Below, in pieces: positions 33,063 to 44,888 of a DNA stretch of 64,000 nt (its first letter is position 1; each line of letters begins with the position of its first letter). Under the pieces are notes generated by a model that ran no database searches, was not told the origin of the DNA, and saw only the letters and a list, made by a program, of their open reading frames with translations. Source of the DNA: Eutreptiella sp. 'Long Island Sound 2002' (lineage: Eukaryota; Euglenozoa; Euglenophyceae; Eutreptiales; Eutreptiaceae); NCBI GenBank assembly GCA_964036045.1, contig OZ038385.1, positions 23,342,353 through 23,406,352 of the forward strand, given 5' to 3'. A program made the position numbers and the translations under genes.

Positions 33063-36000
33063 AGGAGAGAAGACAAGCCACCGAAGCGGCAGGTTCCCAA
33101 CGAGGACGCGAGGAAGCCCGATTTAAAGTGCCTCTATGTGGGTAATTTACCATCGCATGTTGGCGAAGAAGTGTGTGCCCCTTCTGCACCTCTCCGGCGA
33201 CAGGAGTCCGTGATTTCCCTGAGCGTCATCATGTCGCTGCAGGGCCACTGCCTCCCACCAGACTGACGCACGGAATCATTGTGGCGCACTCTGGTCACCA
33301 ATTGTGTCTCCGCTGCGGCTGCGGGTGTAACGTGCCGGCCATGTTTGGGGGGATGCTGCGGTCGGAGAAACAGATGGGGCCTGGGGGCTGAGGTCCATCC
33401 TTCAACACTCAATGGCGGAGTATATGGTCGAATTTCTCACTTCGGAACGGGGCAGGCAGGCAAGCACGCAAGGCATGCAGGGGTCAACTTATCGTTCTGG
33501 GGCACGCCCCAGAAGGGGGTGGGGGGGCATGCGCGAGGACCCAAACCTGGCCTTTCCACCTCAACTCCATTGTAACCAGCAAACAAATTTTCTTCGGCGC
33601 CTTTTTTTTTTGTACAGACTGTCCAGCCAAAGCTCAAGGAGAGCGGAGGATTGGCCCGAATCGACTTGACAGGAAACAGCACAGCATTTTAGGGCACAAT
33701 ATCATATAACAAAGAACCGTAGGTTGACCGCCCTATCACATGTTGTTTCCCCCTTTAGTGTTGACCACTAGTTGACAAACAGGGTTTGGTTGGCGACCAA
33801 TCAACCGCAAATTTAACATTGCGCCACTAGGTCGCAGTGGTTGGGAACTACGTGGGGACTCTTACCCAGTGCGGGCTTAGGTGGTGCTCCTGTGGTGGTG
33901 GATCACGTCTTCCTCCCAGTGCCCCTGGTGGCATGCCAACTAAGCTATCATTCACTGGTCGATTGGGGTGGTCATGGCAGGCAGTAAGAAGAGGTGGGGC
34001 TAGAGCTGGAGGGGGGGCATTGCACATTGCTGTTGCTACAGTTGTTACGTTTGTCTGCAATTCACCGCAGTTTTGGTCATTATTTGCGATTGTGTGCAGT
34101 GTTTTCTTCTGCAGGTCCCCACTGCGGTCTCCAGAAGAGAAGATGTTTTCGGTGATGTGGATGCTTTTTGCAAACACATCAAGCTGAAATGCATTCGAGG
34201 GAAACACTCCAAACCCGCCGTTTGAGGAAACAATGCCCAGTTGGGCCAAGAAGGGGTGTTCGTTTTAGTGGTTGTGCGTGGTTCTTGACCTGCATGATGG
34301 TGATCATGCATGATGAACGTGCTGTTGACTGCAACAACATGGGGCCAGCCACACCAGTACAGCCACCATGAGCGGGCCATACAAGCATCCGCACTAGCCA
34401 CCGTGGTGGTGAGTGTCAGTGAGTGGCAAAAAAAAATTCCCATTTTTCCGTAGGTGAGTGCGGTGAGCTCACTTTTACAAAGGGGGTTGTGGGGAATATC
34501 TTCCACCGGAAAAATGGGAAAAAGGGGGGCTGTGAAAAACGGGTATTTCGTCCCATTTTTCTACCATTTTCCTCCCATTTTTTGCCCCATTTTCCTCAAC
34601 CACATCCTGCCACAACCCTCCGTCACTCACATCCCGTGTGCTATGCCCGATCCCCACATTTCCACCCTTTTTCCAGACTCCAATATCCTGGTGGTGAGTT
34701 GGTGGGTTGGTGAGTTCGGTGGTGGTGAGCGTGGATGCCTGGCCATAGCTTAGTGGCATAAAACTGGCCTAGGAAAATGGTTCAAATCTCAAGAACAAAA
34801 TGGTGCACCTAAAATCGGCCTCCAATGTGGAGCGCCGTCTCAGATTTTTGGGCTGAGACACAGCACCAGCATTTTGATAGACCCAAGAATCACGCAGCAC
34901 GGAACACTGTGTGGGCTCCAAGGTGCGCAGTTCAATCCGCAGATGTAGACGGTTGAGAGCCCCTGTGTGCACCGACTCCTGATCGTGAAAGGACCAGGAA
35001 GGCGTGTGCACCGTGCTGTGCTGGAGAGCCGCTCTTTGGCCGAGAGGTATCCAGTTGTGGCCGCATTCATGTGAGAGCTGCTTGACGACCTTGCACACAC
35101 AGCGGCTCTGCTGTGTCTTACGGCTCTGCGGGCGTGTTGTGTGGTTGTGGAGGCTGTGGTGATGGTGGCTGTGGTGATGTTGGTGGGTAGAAGTGCCTTC
35201 TTCCGCTCAGGACATACTCGACTACTTCCGACGGTGGCGGCCCCGCGGTGCCCGGATGAAAAATGATTTTGACGGACACGGCCGATATCAAAGAGGATAT
35301 TGCTTCGTAGAGTTTGATTCCCGGGAAGATGCTTCTGAAGCATATTTTCATTCGGTGTATTCGCAGTTTGGAGGGAGGAATCTTGTGGTCCGCTTCAACG
35401 ACAGTTCAAGAGAAAATGAGGTATGCAGCTTGCACCAGCCGGGGCTAATTGGACAGGAGTTTCGTGCACATCCCTGACCACGTTACGCACCACAATTTTC
35501 AATGGGTATCCAGTCTGTGCACATGAAATTGTGCACAATCGATATTCAAGATCGCTGTGAATGCCGTGAAGAGCCAGTCCTGGGAAGCTTGGAGTCCAGA
35601 ACACATTCTTGTGCATTGATCTGTCTTACTTTGCGCAACGTTGAATTCTTTTCTTCGATTTCCATGCCAAAAGAGTTAGAAATGCCACGGGGCTATGCTG
35701 GATTGAACCAAAACATACAGGGCGCGCGGCGAATTTGGCCCAGGTCTTTTTTCCGCCGGGGAAATGTGATTCCTCAAATGGGCAGCCAAATTAAACACCA
35801 AATCAGCACGATTTTCAGGGCACACACACCGCCAGGTATGAGGTCCATTGGGTCCACGGTCCTCCGATGTCACCAGGGAGACAACGGATCCCCCGAGCGC
35901 ACTCCAAGGGGAATCTGGTTGGTGCTTGGGCTCCAGGGGTGGCCCTGAAGTGTGCACAGTGCCCAAGCAGCCCCCGCCGTGCACGGGCGCTACCCACAGG

Positions 36001-39000
36001 AAAGGCAGTGGTGAAATCAGCAGTGTTCTTTTTCCAGCGAACGGACCTCATAAACACTGTCGACCAACCAATATCTCAATGACTCACAAGATGTGGCAAA
36101 AGGACCGGCTGCCGACAACTGCAGCAGTTGTTGGCAGAGAGTGGGTGCTTTCCTGAGCTGAGAGTGGCACCTGAGGCTTGTGTAACACTTGGCACCCTCC
36201 GCAAAATTTGCCACAGTGGCGCCAAGCCTCCCCCCCCCCCCCCCACAGGGACTTGCTTGAGCGGGGGGGGGGGGGGGGTCCAGGGCGGGGGGTCCAGGGG
36301 GGAGGGGTCCCCCTCCCCTGCTGGAACATACCCAATCCACGGGGAACAGAAAAATTATTGGAGAATGAACAACTCAGCACATGGAAATGTCATGTTGTCG
36401 GCCGTAAACCAAGAAAATTCATTATTGAATGTCAATTCAGGGTTCCCACATCTCACCAATACACAACAACTACAACAAAGCGGGACATTCACCATCTCAT
36501 GCCAAATGACAGTGATCTTTCTTGTCAGTCAGAATTAGACTCACCTGAACTGGAGCCCCCAGCGGTAGTGGAACTGGAACTGGAACCTGATGATGATGAT
36601 GAATCTGAGTCACTGCCTGAATGGGAGGCATCAGACAAATTATTAGGCAGCGCCTCATCATCCACTGACTCCGGATCAGAGGGTACCTCGGCTTTTTGTC
36701 TTTTATGACCGGTGATCCTATCTTTAAACCTAAAATAGAGAAGCGCGTCAATTACGTCTTTGCGCTTTGCGCGTGGCAACGGTGGGACCGGGGAGCTGAA
36801 ATACACCAACAACGAGCGTTGGGGCATCGTAGTCTGGAAAACAAGGTATATGGTGCACACATGGAGCAGTATGTACACAGTGTATGGCATGCGCCAAAGG
36901 CGCCGAACAGTTTTTTCCCATGACTAAAAAATGTTCCCAAAACCCAGGTTTTCGGGTGCACTTGAGCTGAGGGGGGAGGGGGGGAGGGGGTCCAGGGGGG
37001 AGGGTCCCCCCCCCCCCTGCCGGAATGAAAATTAAAGCAAGTCCCTGCCCCCCCCACCCCCCGCACACCATGGCAACATGCCAACCCCCCCCCCCCCCGT
37101 GGTCTAATTGTGCCCCAGTGTTCGGCAGGGGTGCATCTCCAAACCAGGCTTTGTTTTTAGGCCGGGAGAAGGGCAGGAGGCTGACACGGAAAAACAGAAA
37201 GCGTTCGTTGCGGAAGCAAGTTTATTGAGGATTGGTCGCAGTCCCTGTCCGCGCTTTTTTCCCCCTTGCCGCTGATGGTCGTGCACGCTGTCCTGAATCT
37301 CTGCGCTACAATCAGCACTACCCGGCATTTGACGAGGCATGGGGAATGGGAGGGTTTTATGCCAGGCCTTAAATTCAAATGTCTGAACGCCGTTTGCTCT
37401 CTCTCTTGTTGTGTAGGTGGCACATTTGCGATCAATAATAGCCATGTTGAGAAGGTACCGAGAGCAGACTGGAGGTGTGCTTATGTGGCAGGCTTCAATC
37501 CACATTCCCAGGCCGTCCTTTGGATCGACGCATTTGTTGTTGCACTAAGGAGGGCGAACGCTTCACTGATAGGCAGGACACACGGCACGTATAGCTGCTT
37601 TGAGATCAACCCCCAGTATTGGGTGAGGCCGGGACAGGTAGGTTAACGTTGGGTGGGGTCATGGGATAGGCAAGCCCAGACACATACCGTGTCGGACGCT
37701 TTGCATGAGCTGGTCGATTGAGTCCACCGCTGTGATTGACATAGTGATTCGCTGGGGGGTCTGACCGACACACCTGCGTCCTGTCGAGGAATGCATGGGC
37801 AGTGGCATGTCGTCCCAAGATCCAACAGTAGCTGGAGCCGTTCTGAGCGCAGTTCCCCCTCGGGAGAGTGCAGCAATGGCGATGCAGCCCAAATACGCGT
37901 TGGGGAGAAGGGTTGAGGTGTCAATAGTGGGCAAACGAAACCACTGGGTACCCTGAACCAGAGGTCAAAGTGGACAGTGGCGAGCACCGACAGCCAGCGG
38001 CAATACATTGACGAAGGAAGTCTGAGTCCTGACCCAGGGGCAGACAGCAAATGGCATTAGAAGCCAGCAACGAGGGACCAGTCAGCAGCGAAAAGTGAGA
38101 TGAAGCGAGGAGATCCAGGAAAGGCAAAGAAGTCCAAATATTGTCCATCGGGGAAGATATGCTGCAGATAGTACCTCCATTGCGCAGACACTGTCTTGAA
38201 ATAGGCAAAGTTGACGTGGGATCTTGGATTTTCGCTTAAGGGGGGGGGGGTCATCGGAGCCCCTTGGCTGTACTCCCCTCCCCCAAAAAGGGCTTCCGTG
38301 ACGGGACCCATCAAACCAACCTCGTAACATCAATGTAGGGAGAAGGCAATTGGGGGGCGGGGGGGGGGGGGGGGGGGGCTGTTCCGGGGGGCAGAAAGGG
38401 GGATGGGGCACGGGAGTGGAAGAGGAGGGGGGCACTTACTTATGGTGAGACTACACCTAGGCCAGGCCCTAATCAAGACTGAATATTGGGACCAAGATGG
38501 TGGGGGAGGAACCATCAGGTACACTGTAGGAAAAGGGGCCGAGTAAGACGCATGTTGGGGGACACCAAGAAACGATTTAGGCCACTGCACCCCCTAAATG
38601 CCCCTGAAACTCTTCCTCGCTCGCTTTGCTTGCTTGAGAGACATGCCCCCCCCCCAGCAATCCCCAAGCACCCCTCCCTGAAACACCCCCCCAAAACCCC
38701 CCCCTGTTTTTTAAATACGTCTCGCCCCCCCACCCCCCCCACCCGAAACCCTTCCTTCCTTGCTTCGCCACTTTGAGAGACAGCCCCCACTGCATTCCCG
38801 AGACCCCCCGATTGCATGTAACGGTAGGTCCAAGAATTGCCCATTTCAATGCTTTTTGGGAACTAGCATGGGGCTAATATGGATCAAGAATGGCTCAAAA
38901 TAGCCTTAAATCACTTGTTGGAGCCCCAAGTGGTCTAGGAATTGCAAATGAAAAAAATCATTTTTGACCACTTTTGAACCCCCCCAAAACCCTACCCTAG

Positions 39001-42000
39001 CACATGCCCTGTGCGTGCTACCCACCCTGGGGGCATTGAAGGGTGTTGAGATCGTGAAAATAGCTTGGAAATGATCCCTTCATTATTATTTGTTGCCACA
39101 AGGGTGCCCAACGCAATGCATGGCAGTCTTCTTGCCCAAAATTTGTGTGATTGTACTTCACACCCATAGCTATCATCCACCAAAGCACCGCGATGGAGAT
39201 ATGATTTTTGCCCATTTTGCCTTTGCTGGGTTGTTGCTTGCTACTTGTTTGCTGCTTGCCAAACCTTGTAGGTCCACCCAAGACACTAAAGAGGGTTACA
39301 AAACCTTGCTGGTTCCGCCATTTTGGTGACCCTCACCCCAAGGCTACTTAGGTACTAAGGGTAACAGCATGCTTGCTTCTCAATGCACATATGAATGCTT
39401 TTCTTGCGGTGCAGTATCTGGGAATTGTTGAATATTGCGGTTTCTACATTGTTGACCTCAAAACTCAAGCCCATGTGCATGTGTATTGAAGGTGTTGTTG
39501 GTTGTTGAGCCGAGGCCGTAGTCTTCACCTTGATAGAGTGATGGTGTCAAAAGATCAATGTGCACTGTTTCTGAGCTATCAAGTTTGTTTCCACAAGAGT
39601 CTGCCAGAAACCAAGTTTCTGTAACCCTGTGGTGCCTGCGGCATGGAGAAAGTGTTCTCTTTGCTGTGGTGAGAAGGTTGTATCACTGTATCATTCCAGC
39701 GCATGCATCACCCTTTTTACATAGACCATATTTGACAAAATTTTCTGTTGACACCCTTGAGGCCAATGGAAATAATGGACCCAGTCATGGCAGCCCTTTT
39801 TCTAAGCCCCCCCCCCCCCCTGTTTTGGGGGGCTACCATGCGTGACCCCCCCCCCCCCCCCCGGAAAGTCCAAATTCCCCATCAAAAGTGGTGAGTTGTA
39901 TCTGGGCCTTCCAGTACCCGCTGTTACCAAATGTCGCAACATGTGTGCAAAACCTTATTATTTTTTTTTTTTGCAATTCCCGATCCCAAAACAGGACTCC
40001 CATGGGTTGGTGGTGTGGGGGGTGGGGGGTTCACTGTGCCTTTTTTCCTTGCACAAGAAGGGCAGAAGTGGAGTCCAGCTGCTGTGCAGGAAATTATGGT
40101 TTTGTTCGTGGGACACAGGGCACACAGCGGGGCATGCTGTGCTGCTCATACCAAAGCAGGAACAATCACCCACAGTTTGGTGCTGCTGCTTTGAGATAAA
40201 CCCCCGCGATTGGCTGAGGCTTGGACAGGCATGTTGAGCGAGGTAATGGGATACAGGATGCCATTCCTTCTGTGACTGGGGTCAGCGATTGTGCGGGGGA
40301 GGGGGGGGAGGGGGGAGTAGGCTTACCGGTAGGTACTTCCGATCTTGAACACTCAGGTGTAGCAATGGGGCTGTCCACTGTGCATTTTGTGGGATGACAA
40401 CAAGGAGGGGGCTAGGGCAAGTGGTATGAAATTAAGTACAGCATCCCAATATGCAGAGGAGAAAAATTCACCATCCCCAGCCAGCAAGTGACACCAAACA
40501 CACAGACCTCCACTGCAAAGGAAACGACAAATTATCCCCAACAATGGGAAGTGCTGAATTCAATCAGTCCAAAAGTTGCAGAAATGATGCCAAGTATTGT
40601 TTGCTATTTTTAGTTGTTTTGTTAGGATCTTGTCTGCACTGATGCCATACCCTTTTTTTTTTCAAGCCCCTTTGACCCCCTTGGTGAGCCTGAAAAGCAT
40701 GTCCCATCCCCCTAAAGGCTTCTCAAACATGTTTGTTTGAATTCTCCGTCCCCAAAGTAGGGGTTGTGGTACGTCAACCCACGTCAAAGCCCACCCGGTG
40801 ACACTGGTGGGAGTGGGGGCCTGGTACGATATGCCAAAAAATAGAAGAAAAAGACAAAAAAACAAGAAAAGCGACAGATTTCAGTCACGCGCCTCTGGTG
40901 AACAGGGTCAGCTTTCCAGAGGCCCTGTGTATGCATCTGGCATCATGTGTAGTTTCTGTACGAGCAAAAAACTTTGTTTGTTCCCCCTGGCATGCACACA
41001 CATCTAATGCGCACCATATTTCAGATCGAGGGCAGGAGGAGAAAGTAATTATCGCGGAGAGACGAATCAGGGAGCTCACAGTGGAGCCCTCTAACACAGG
41101 TGTATTCTTGCTTGGGCTTCCGTGTATGCATCCTCATTCCGTGGCGTGTCAGCTTCAGAATTGAGCGACACTCATATGCAGAAGCCCCGCTCGATGCGAA
41201 ATTGATTTGAGGTTCCGTTTCCTGTCCAGAACGGATCTAGCTATGAAGGGGGGGGCTTGGTATCTTTGTAACATTGAAAATAGCCCCCACCCCTCGGGCA
41301 GGTTTGTGGTCCCGGAAAGTGCTGTACTGCTAAGTTCGGGACTGGAAATACAGTGCTGCCGTTCGGGCATTGAATTTCCGGGAACCCGGGGACAGGTGTC
41401 TGTTCCTGTATTTTCAGCTGGAGGGGCAGGTTGCCTCTGCAAGGTCACGGCTTACCTCTGCTTGACTCGTCTGATGCGAGGTCTTCATACACTACCTTCC
41501 GAGTAGTTGGCACTCCAGATGTACTGCGTTCACAGGAAATTTCATGTTAGATTTGATTCGCGGGTCCTGGCCCGGCCCACATTCATTCCTTGAGTGTCCT
41601 GAAATCTTACACAAGGGAAGATGGACTAACTGTGACGATGCCCCAACTGCGTTGACCCTGTGCCCAACACTATGATGTGGTGTTGCCCTCCTTGAAACAA
41701 GGGCTGTGGACATATCTGCATGCCCCCTCCCCCCCCTACTCATTTAGCCAGGCCTGGAATCAAAAGATGCACTCAGTTCGGGCTGAGGAGTGCATTGCCC
41801 TAATGCTTATTTCATTTCTGCACCTGCTCATATTTGCAAATTCCTAATAACTAGGCCTCCCATCTTATTTATGGCAATCCCCCTCCCCCGCTCCCATCTT
41901 TCCATTCCGTTCACTGCATGACCCTCCCCACCCCTCGCATTGCAGCAACTTGGTTGCTTGGCAACGTTCCGGTCTACTCTAGTAACCTTTTCACTTTGGG

Positions 42001-44017
42001 ATGTGGATTGGGCATGGCAGCTGGTAGCTGCACAAATTGTTCATGCACCTCCCAGGTTGGAATGAGTCGTACAACATTGGACGGGCTTTAGGCGCGATCT
42101 CCAGATCAGACAGACGCGATCTCCGCTACCAGAACAACGAACTCATGGATGCAGGTTTGTGTGTAAGGGCCCAGTCCCGCCCGGGTGTGCTGAACCCCTC
42201 ACCACCAAAGTGTTTCTTGCTCCCTGCCTCCACTCCATTTCGTGGCCCCAAAGGGTGTTCTTGTTTTTATTTTTTATCTTTCCATCCTATGACGTATCCT
42301 TATAGTTTTGCGCGGCACGAAGGTGCAGAGGTGTGCCACGGGGAAGGGCGTGGGCGTGTTGGGGCATGAAACATGGGCCTGGGTCACCTGCAGGTACAAG
42401 ACTCGCAGCACAGCACCGGGAAAGGCAAGTCGGAGGGGGGCACAAAAACAATCCGATGTTTCAAGGATTTGATTCGGTTTTGTAGAGCCCCACCAGCCTT
42501 GGCTAGCCTCTGGCATCACCTTCTCTTCAAGGAGGGAGGGGGAGTCTGTTGAAAGTTCCAAGAATTCAATCAGAATGTGCCATTGGCTGGAGTAGAATCT
42601 TGACAAACCCAGAAACATTGCTGAAAGGCGAGGCTGGGTGAAGTAGAAAGGGACACGGGACAATCCGTGATGATTTTGCAAATGCCCGCAGTGACCTAAA
42701 GGCGGTGATTAAGATCAATGACTGGCTTTCAACCTTGACACAAATCGTATGACATGCTTAACACCCCCTACAGATCAAAAGTCAAAAAACAGGTGGTTTT
42801 CAAGGGATGGATTTTGAAGGGGGGGGGGTTCGCTGCGCGGCGGTATCGTGGGGGGGGTTGGGGAAAACTGAATGGTGGTGCACACCAACGTGAGGGCAAG
42901 GCAAAAGTGAGCCTTCCCCAGCCCCTAAGGGCATGCCCCTAAGTTGTTGGAGGAATGCCCCTGCTCTCTCACCTAATCAGGGATCAAAAAGTTTTCGAGG
43001 CATACTAGGAGGTATTTCGGCGGTTGTAAAAAACTGGCCAGGTGGGATTTGGCAGTTGGTACCAGTTGTCAAATACCGGCGGTAAAATTGGGTCAAATTT
43101 TCCAAGTGGTGGCACGGCATGGACCCAGAATGGTTGCTGCTATGTTCTGGCGTGATGCCATTCAACCTGGGCCGTCTGAAGGCAAACCGCGTGCCAACTG
43201 CCCACAAGGTTCCTGACGCAGACCTGTAGTGGCCTAGGGGAACGAATTGCACAAATGGACACATTCAGAGTCATCACCACAGACTCTGAAGCGGAACCAA
43301 GGATCTGCCTCTGCTGCCGTCTCAGGTGCCACGGCTCACCGAGACGGTTCAGTGTTTGCAGCGGATGGATCGTTAAACGATCCATCCGCTCACCGATTTG
43401 TGAGGCCAGAGCCCTATCAACGACCCCCTAATGGCCGCTCCCTGTCCCCTGGCGGTCCGGTCCAGCATCAGCCGCTGAACTCCCACCGCCGGACAACACT
43501 GGACGATCAGCGGTTTGCGAAGCCAGACCCCTATCAACTCCCTCGTGGCCGCTCCCTGTCTCCTGGCGGCCCGGTCCAGCAGCAGCCCAGCAGGGCCCAC
43601 TATGCTCAGCGGTCCCCTGATCCCAGATTTACGACCTTCCCCAACCACCCCACCCCACCCCCGCATCGCCAGCACCCGCCGTCAGCTTCCAGAGTAGGAA
43701 CGCCAGACTATGCACAGTACCCGTACTCTGAGCGGCCAGCGCACCGTGCAACCGCCCGGACTGCCCACCAGCCCCCCATTGTGGAGCACCCCAACGGACT
43801 GCACTTTCCCTCTCCACCTCCAGTGGACATGGACCGTCTTGGGGCTGCCTCCTCTTCCCATCCCCAAGCAGTCCTCGCATCCAGAGCTCAAGCTCACAAC
43901 CACGACATACTCCGCAGTGGCCGAGGGTATGACGATGCACCAGGACATCCGCTTCCGGGTCACATGGCCCCAGCTATGCATGGTGCCTCCTGGCTGCCCA
44001 ACACTGCCAGGTCCTGA
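33063..44017 (+). CDS. RRM-domain RNA-binding protein with proline-rich tail, multi-exon (partial model)
   Basis: Exons: 33063–33170, 35211–35420, [one or more missing], 41025–41099, 42056–42154, 43326–44017 (stop TGA). The first two are phase 0 and join '…KCLYVGNLPSHVGEE' to 'DILDYFRRW…', giving RNP2 'LYVGNL' and RNP1 'RGYCFVEF' of one RRM. The last three are phase 1 throughout, with good splice sites, and read '…EPSNT-G-WNESYN…' and '…NELMDA-G-ATAHRDG…'. The phase change means sequence between 35421 and 41024 is missing from this model. The last exon is Pro/Ser/Arg-rich with two tandem 'GRSLSPGGPVQ' blocks. A possible first exon is ATG at 32898 to CAG|GT at 32906. The protein resembles nuclear pre-mRNA-binding RRM/RS-type proteins; the exact family is not recognised. 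Confidence 0.65.
33171..35210 (+). other. Intron within the RRM domain
   Basis: About 2.0-kb GT–AG intron (GAAGAA|GTGTGT … CCGCTCAG|GACATA), phase 0, splitting the RRM after its first helix begins. It holds the tRNA-like sequence at 34738–34795 and no convincing gene. Confidence 0.75.
34738..34795 (+). mobile_element. tRNA-like pol III promoter remnant (SINE head)
   Basis: A-box match 'TAGCTTAGTGG' and B-box match 'GGTTCAAATCTC' lie 33 nt apart, as in tRNA-derived SINEs. No complete cloverleaf with paired acceptor ends was found, so this is not called as a tRNA gene. Confidence 0.4.
36226..36345. repeat. G/C-rich block, downstream copy beside antisense gene A
   Basis: C15 and G18 runs with 'GGGACTTGCTTGAGC' and 'gtccaggggggaggggtccccct'. 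It matches the block at 36962–37068 in the same orientation, and the blocks at 44632–44755 and 45391–45500 in inverse orientation. Confidence 0.7.
36545..36827 (-). CDS. Small PIP-box-like, Ser/acidic-tailed protein, copy A (exon 1)
   Basis: ATG at 36827. The frame stays open to a stop at 36525, but a consensus splice donor (TTCAG|GTGAGT) ends the exon at 36545, phase 1; the paralogue at 44889 has the same donor. The N-terminus 'MPQRSLLVYF' fits the PCNA-interacting (PIP) box Q-x-x-[ILMV]-x-x-[FY]-[FY]. Then come a short conserved helix-like part ('RAKRKDVIDALLYF', 'HKRQK') and a tail rich in Ser, Asp and Gly (SGSDSDSSSSSGSSSSS). It lies antisense in an intron of the RRM gene. No second exon was found nearby on this strand, so it may be a duplicated gene fragment. 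A PCNA link is inferred from the motif alone. Confidence 0.45.
36962..37068. repeat. G/C-rich block, upstream copy beside antisense gene A
   Basis: 'gtccaggggggagggtcccc' followed by 'GCCGGAATGAAAATTAAAGC'. It lies just 5' of copy A on the minus strand. Its inverse at 44632 ('GCTTTAATTTTCTTTCCGG') lies just 5' of copy B. Confidence 0.7.
37417..37637 (+). CDS. Orphan exon, unknown protein
   Basis: Strong acceptor (ctctctcttgttgtgtag) and strong donor (GGACAG|GTAGGT) enclose an open 221-bp exon, phase 1 in and 0 out. Protein-like text includes 'WIDAFVVALRRANASLIG' and 'YSCFEINPQYWVRPGQ'. Its 3' part plus the start of the following intron (37594–37672) is repeated at 40182–40254, where the donor is GGACAG|GCATGT. 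It could belong to the RRM gene, whose middle exons are missing, but its phases do not join directly to the known ones, or it could be a copy of an exon of a downstream gene. Confidence 0.4.
38359..38378. repeat. Poly-G tract of about 20 nt
   Basis: One of the longest of many G or C runs; others lie near 36233, 36262, 39809, 39847, 45478, 45556, 47780 and 48218. Such runs are prone to length errors in assembly. Confidence 0.85.
39399..39662. repeat. Direct repeat D, copy 1 (in RRM intron)
   Basis: Nearly 260 bp aligns with 44250–44508 in the same orientation: 'ctacattgttgacctcaaaa', 'agcccatgtgcatgtgtatt', 'gatggtgtcaaaagatcaat', 'agctatcaagttt' and 'tggtgcctgcgg'. Confidence 0.85.
40182..40254. 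repeat. Decayed copy of the 37594–37672 exon end
   Basis: 'gctttgagataaacccccgc', then 'attgg.tgaggc..ggacagg', reads 'FEINPRDWLRLGQ' in one frame, like 'FEINPQYWVRPGQ' of the exon ending at 37637. The donor has changed to GC and upstream frames are broken. Confidence 0.55.
43360..43390. repeat. Perfect 15-bp palindrome in a coding exon
   Basis: 'AGCGGATGGATCGTT' at 43360–43374 is exactly complementary to 43376–43390 with a 1-nt spacer. It lies in the last RRM-gene exon at '…AADGSLNDPSAH…'. Confidence 0.95.
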
Positions 44018-44249
44018 CCTCCTCCTGTCCAATCCATTGCATCCATGCCCCTCATCCCCAACACATGCTCCCCATCACGCATCATGACCTCACGATTCTT
44101 CATCCATTGATCGCCATGGGCAGCCACCAACTTGATTCTTTTTCGGTGGGGTTGGCTCCTGAAAAATTGAAGAGGGGGAGGTGGGGGCAGTAGGGGGAGG
44201 GGGGGGGTAGCAAGAAGGGGCTCGAAGGGCCCTCAGGCTTAGAGAACAT

Positions 44250-44508
44250 TTTTCCTGCGGCGTGCAGTTAGGGAAGCCTGCCTATTTGTGGAGTACTGCA
44301 GTCTCTACATTGTTGACCTGAAAACTGAAGCCCATGTGCATGTGTATTGAAGTTGTTGCTGGTTGTTGAGCTGGGGCTGTTCACCTTGATGGTGCGATGG
44401 TGTCAAAAGATCAATGTGCACTGTTTCTTAGCTATCAAGTTTGCTTCCACAAGTAAACCGGGTTTCTGTAACCTTGTGGTGCCTGCGGTGCGCAGAATTC
44501 TCTTGCTT
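44250..44508. repeat. Direct repeat D, copy 2
   Basis: Second copy of 39399–39662, about 230 bp past the RRM gene stop codon. Confidence 0.85.
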
Positions 44509-44631
44509 CTTTGAGTCTCAATGCCATGGAAGGGCTGCCGGCGCCCAGACTAATTTAATGTACAAGAAGGGGGGGTGCTAATTCCTTGCACAATTACAAG
44601 AGCAAGCCTTTGCTTAGTGGAGCGTACACCC

Positions 44632-44755
44632 TGAAGGGGGGGGGGCAGGGCGTTGCTTTAATTTTCTTTCCGGAGGAGGGGGGGGGCACCCCTCCCCCCT
44701 GGACCCCCTCCCTCCCTCCCTTGGACCTCCTCCCCCCCTCCCCCCTCCGCTCTAA
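44632..44755. repeat. G/C-rich block, upstream of gene B
   Basis: Inverse match to 36962–37068, including 'gctttaattttctttccgg', 'ccccctggaccccctcc' and the following 'cagggttctgggaacgtttttt' up to about 44830. Confidence 0.7.
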
Positions 44756-44888
44756 ATCACCTGAGAATCAGGGTTCTGGGAACGTTTTTTCATTTGGGCC
44801 AATTTTTTCCTCCCGCGCCTTCGGTGCACCTACAGCAGGGTTCTTTGGTCACTCCACTGTGTCCTTTCTTCCCTCTGTTGCAGACACC

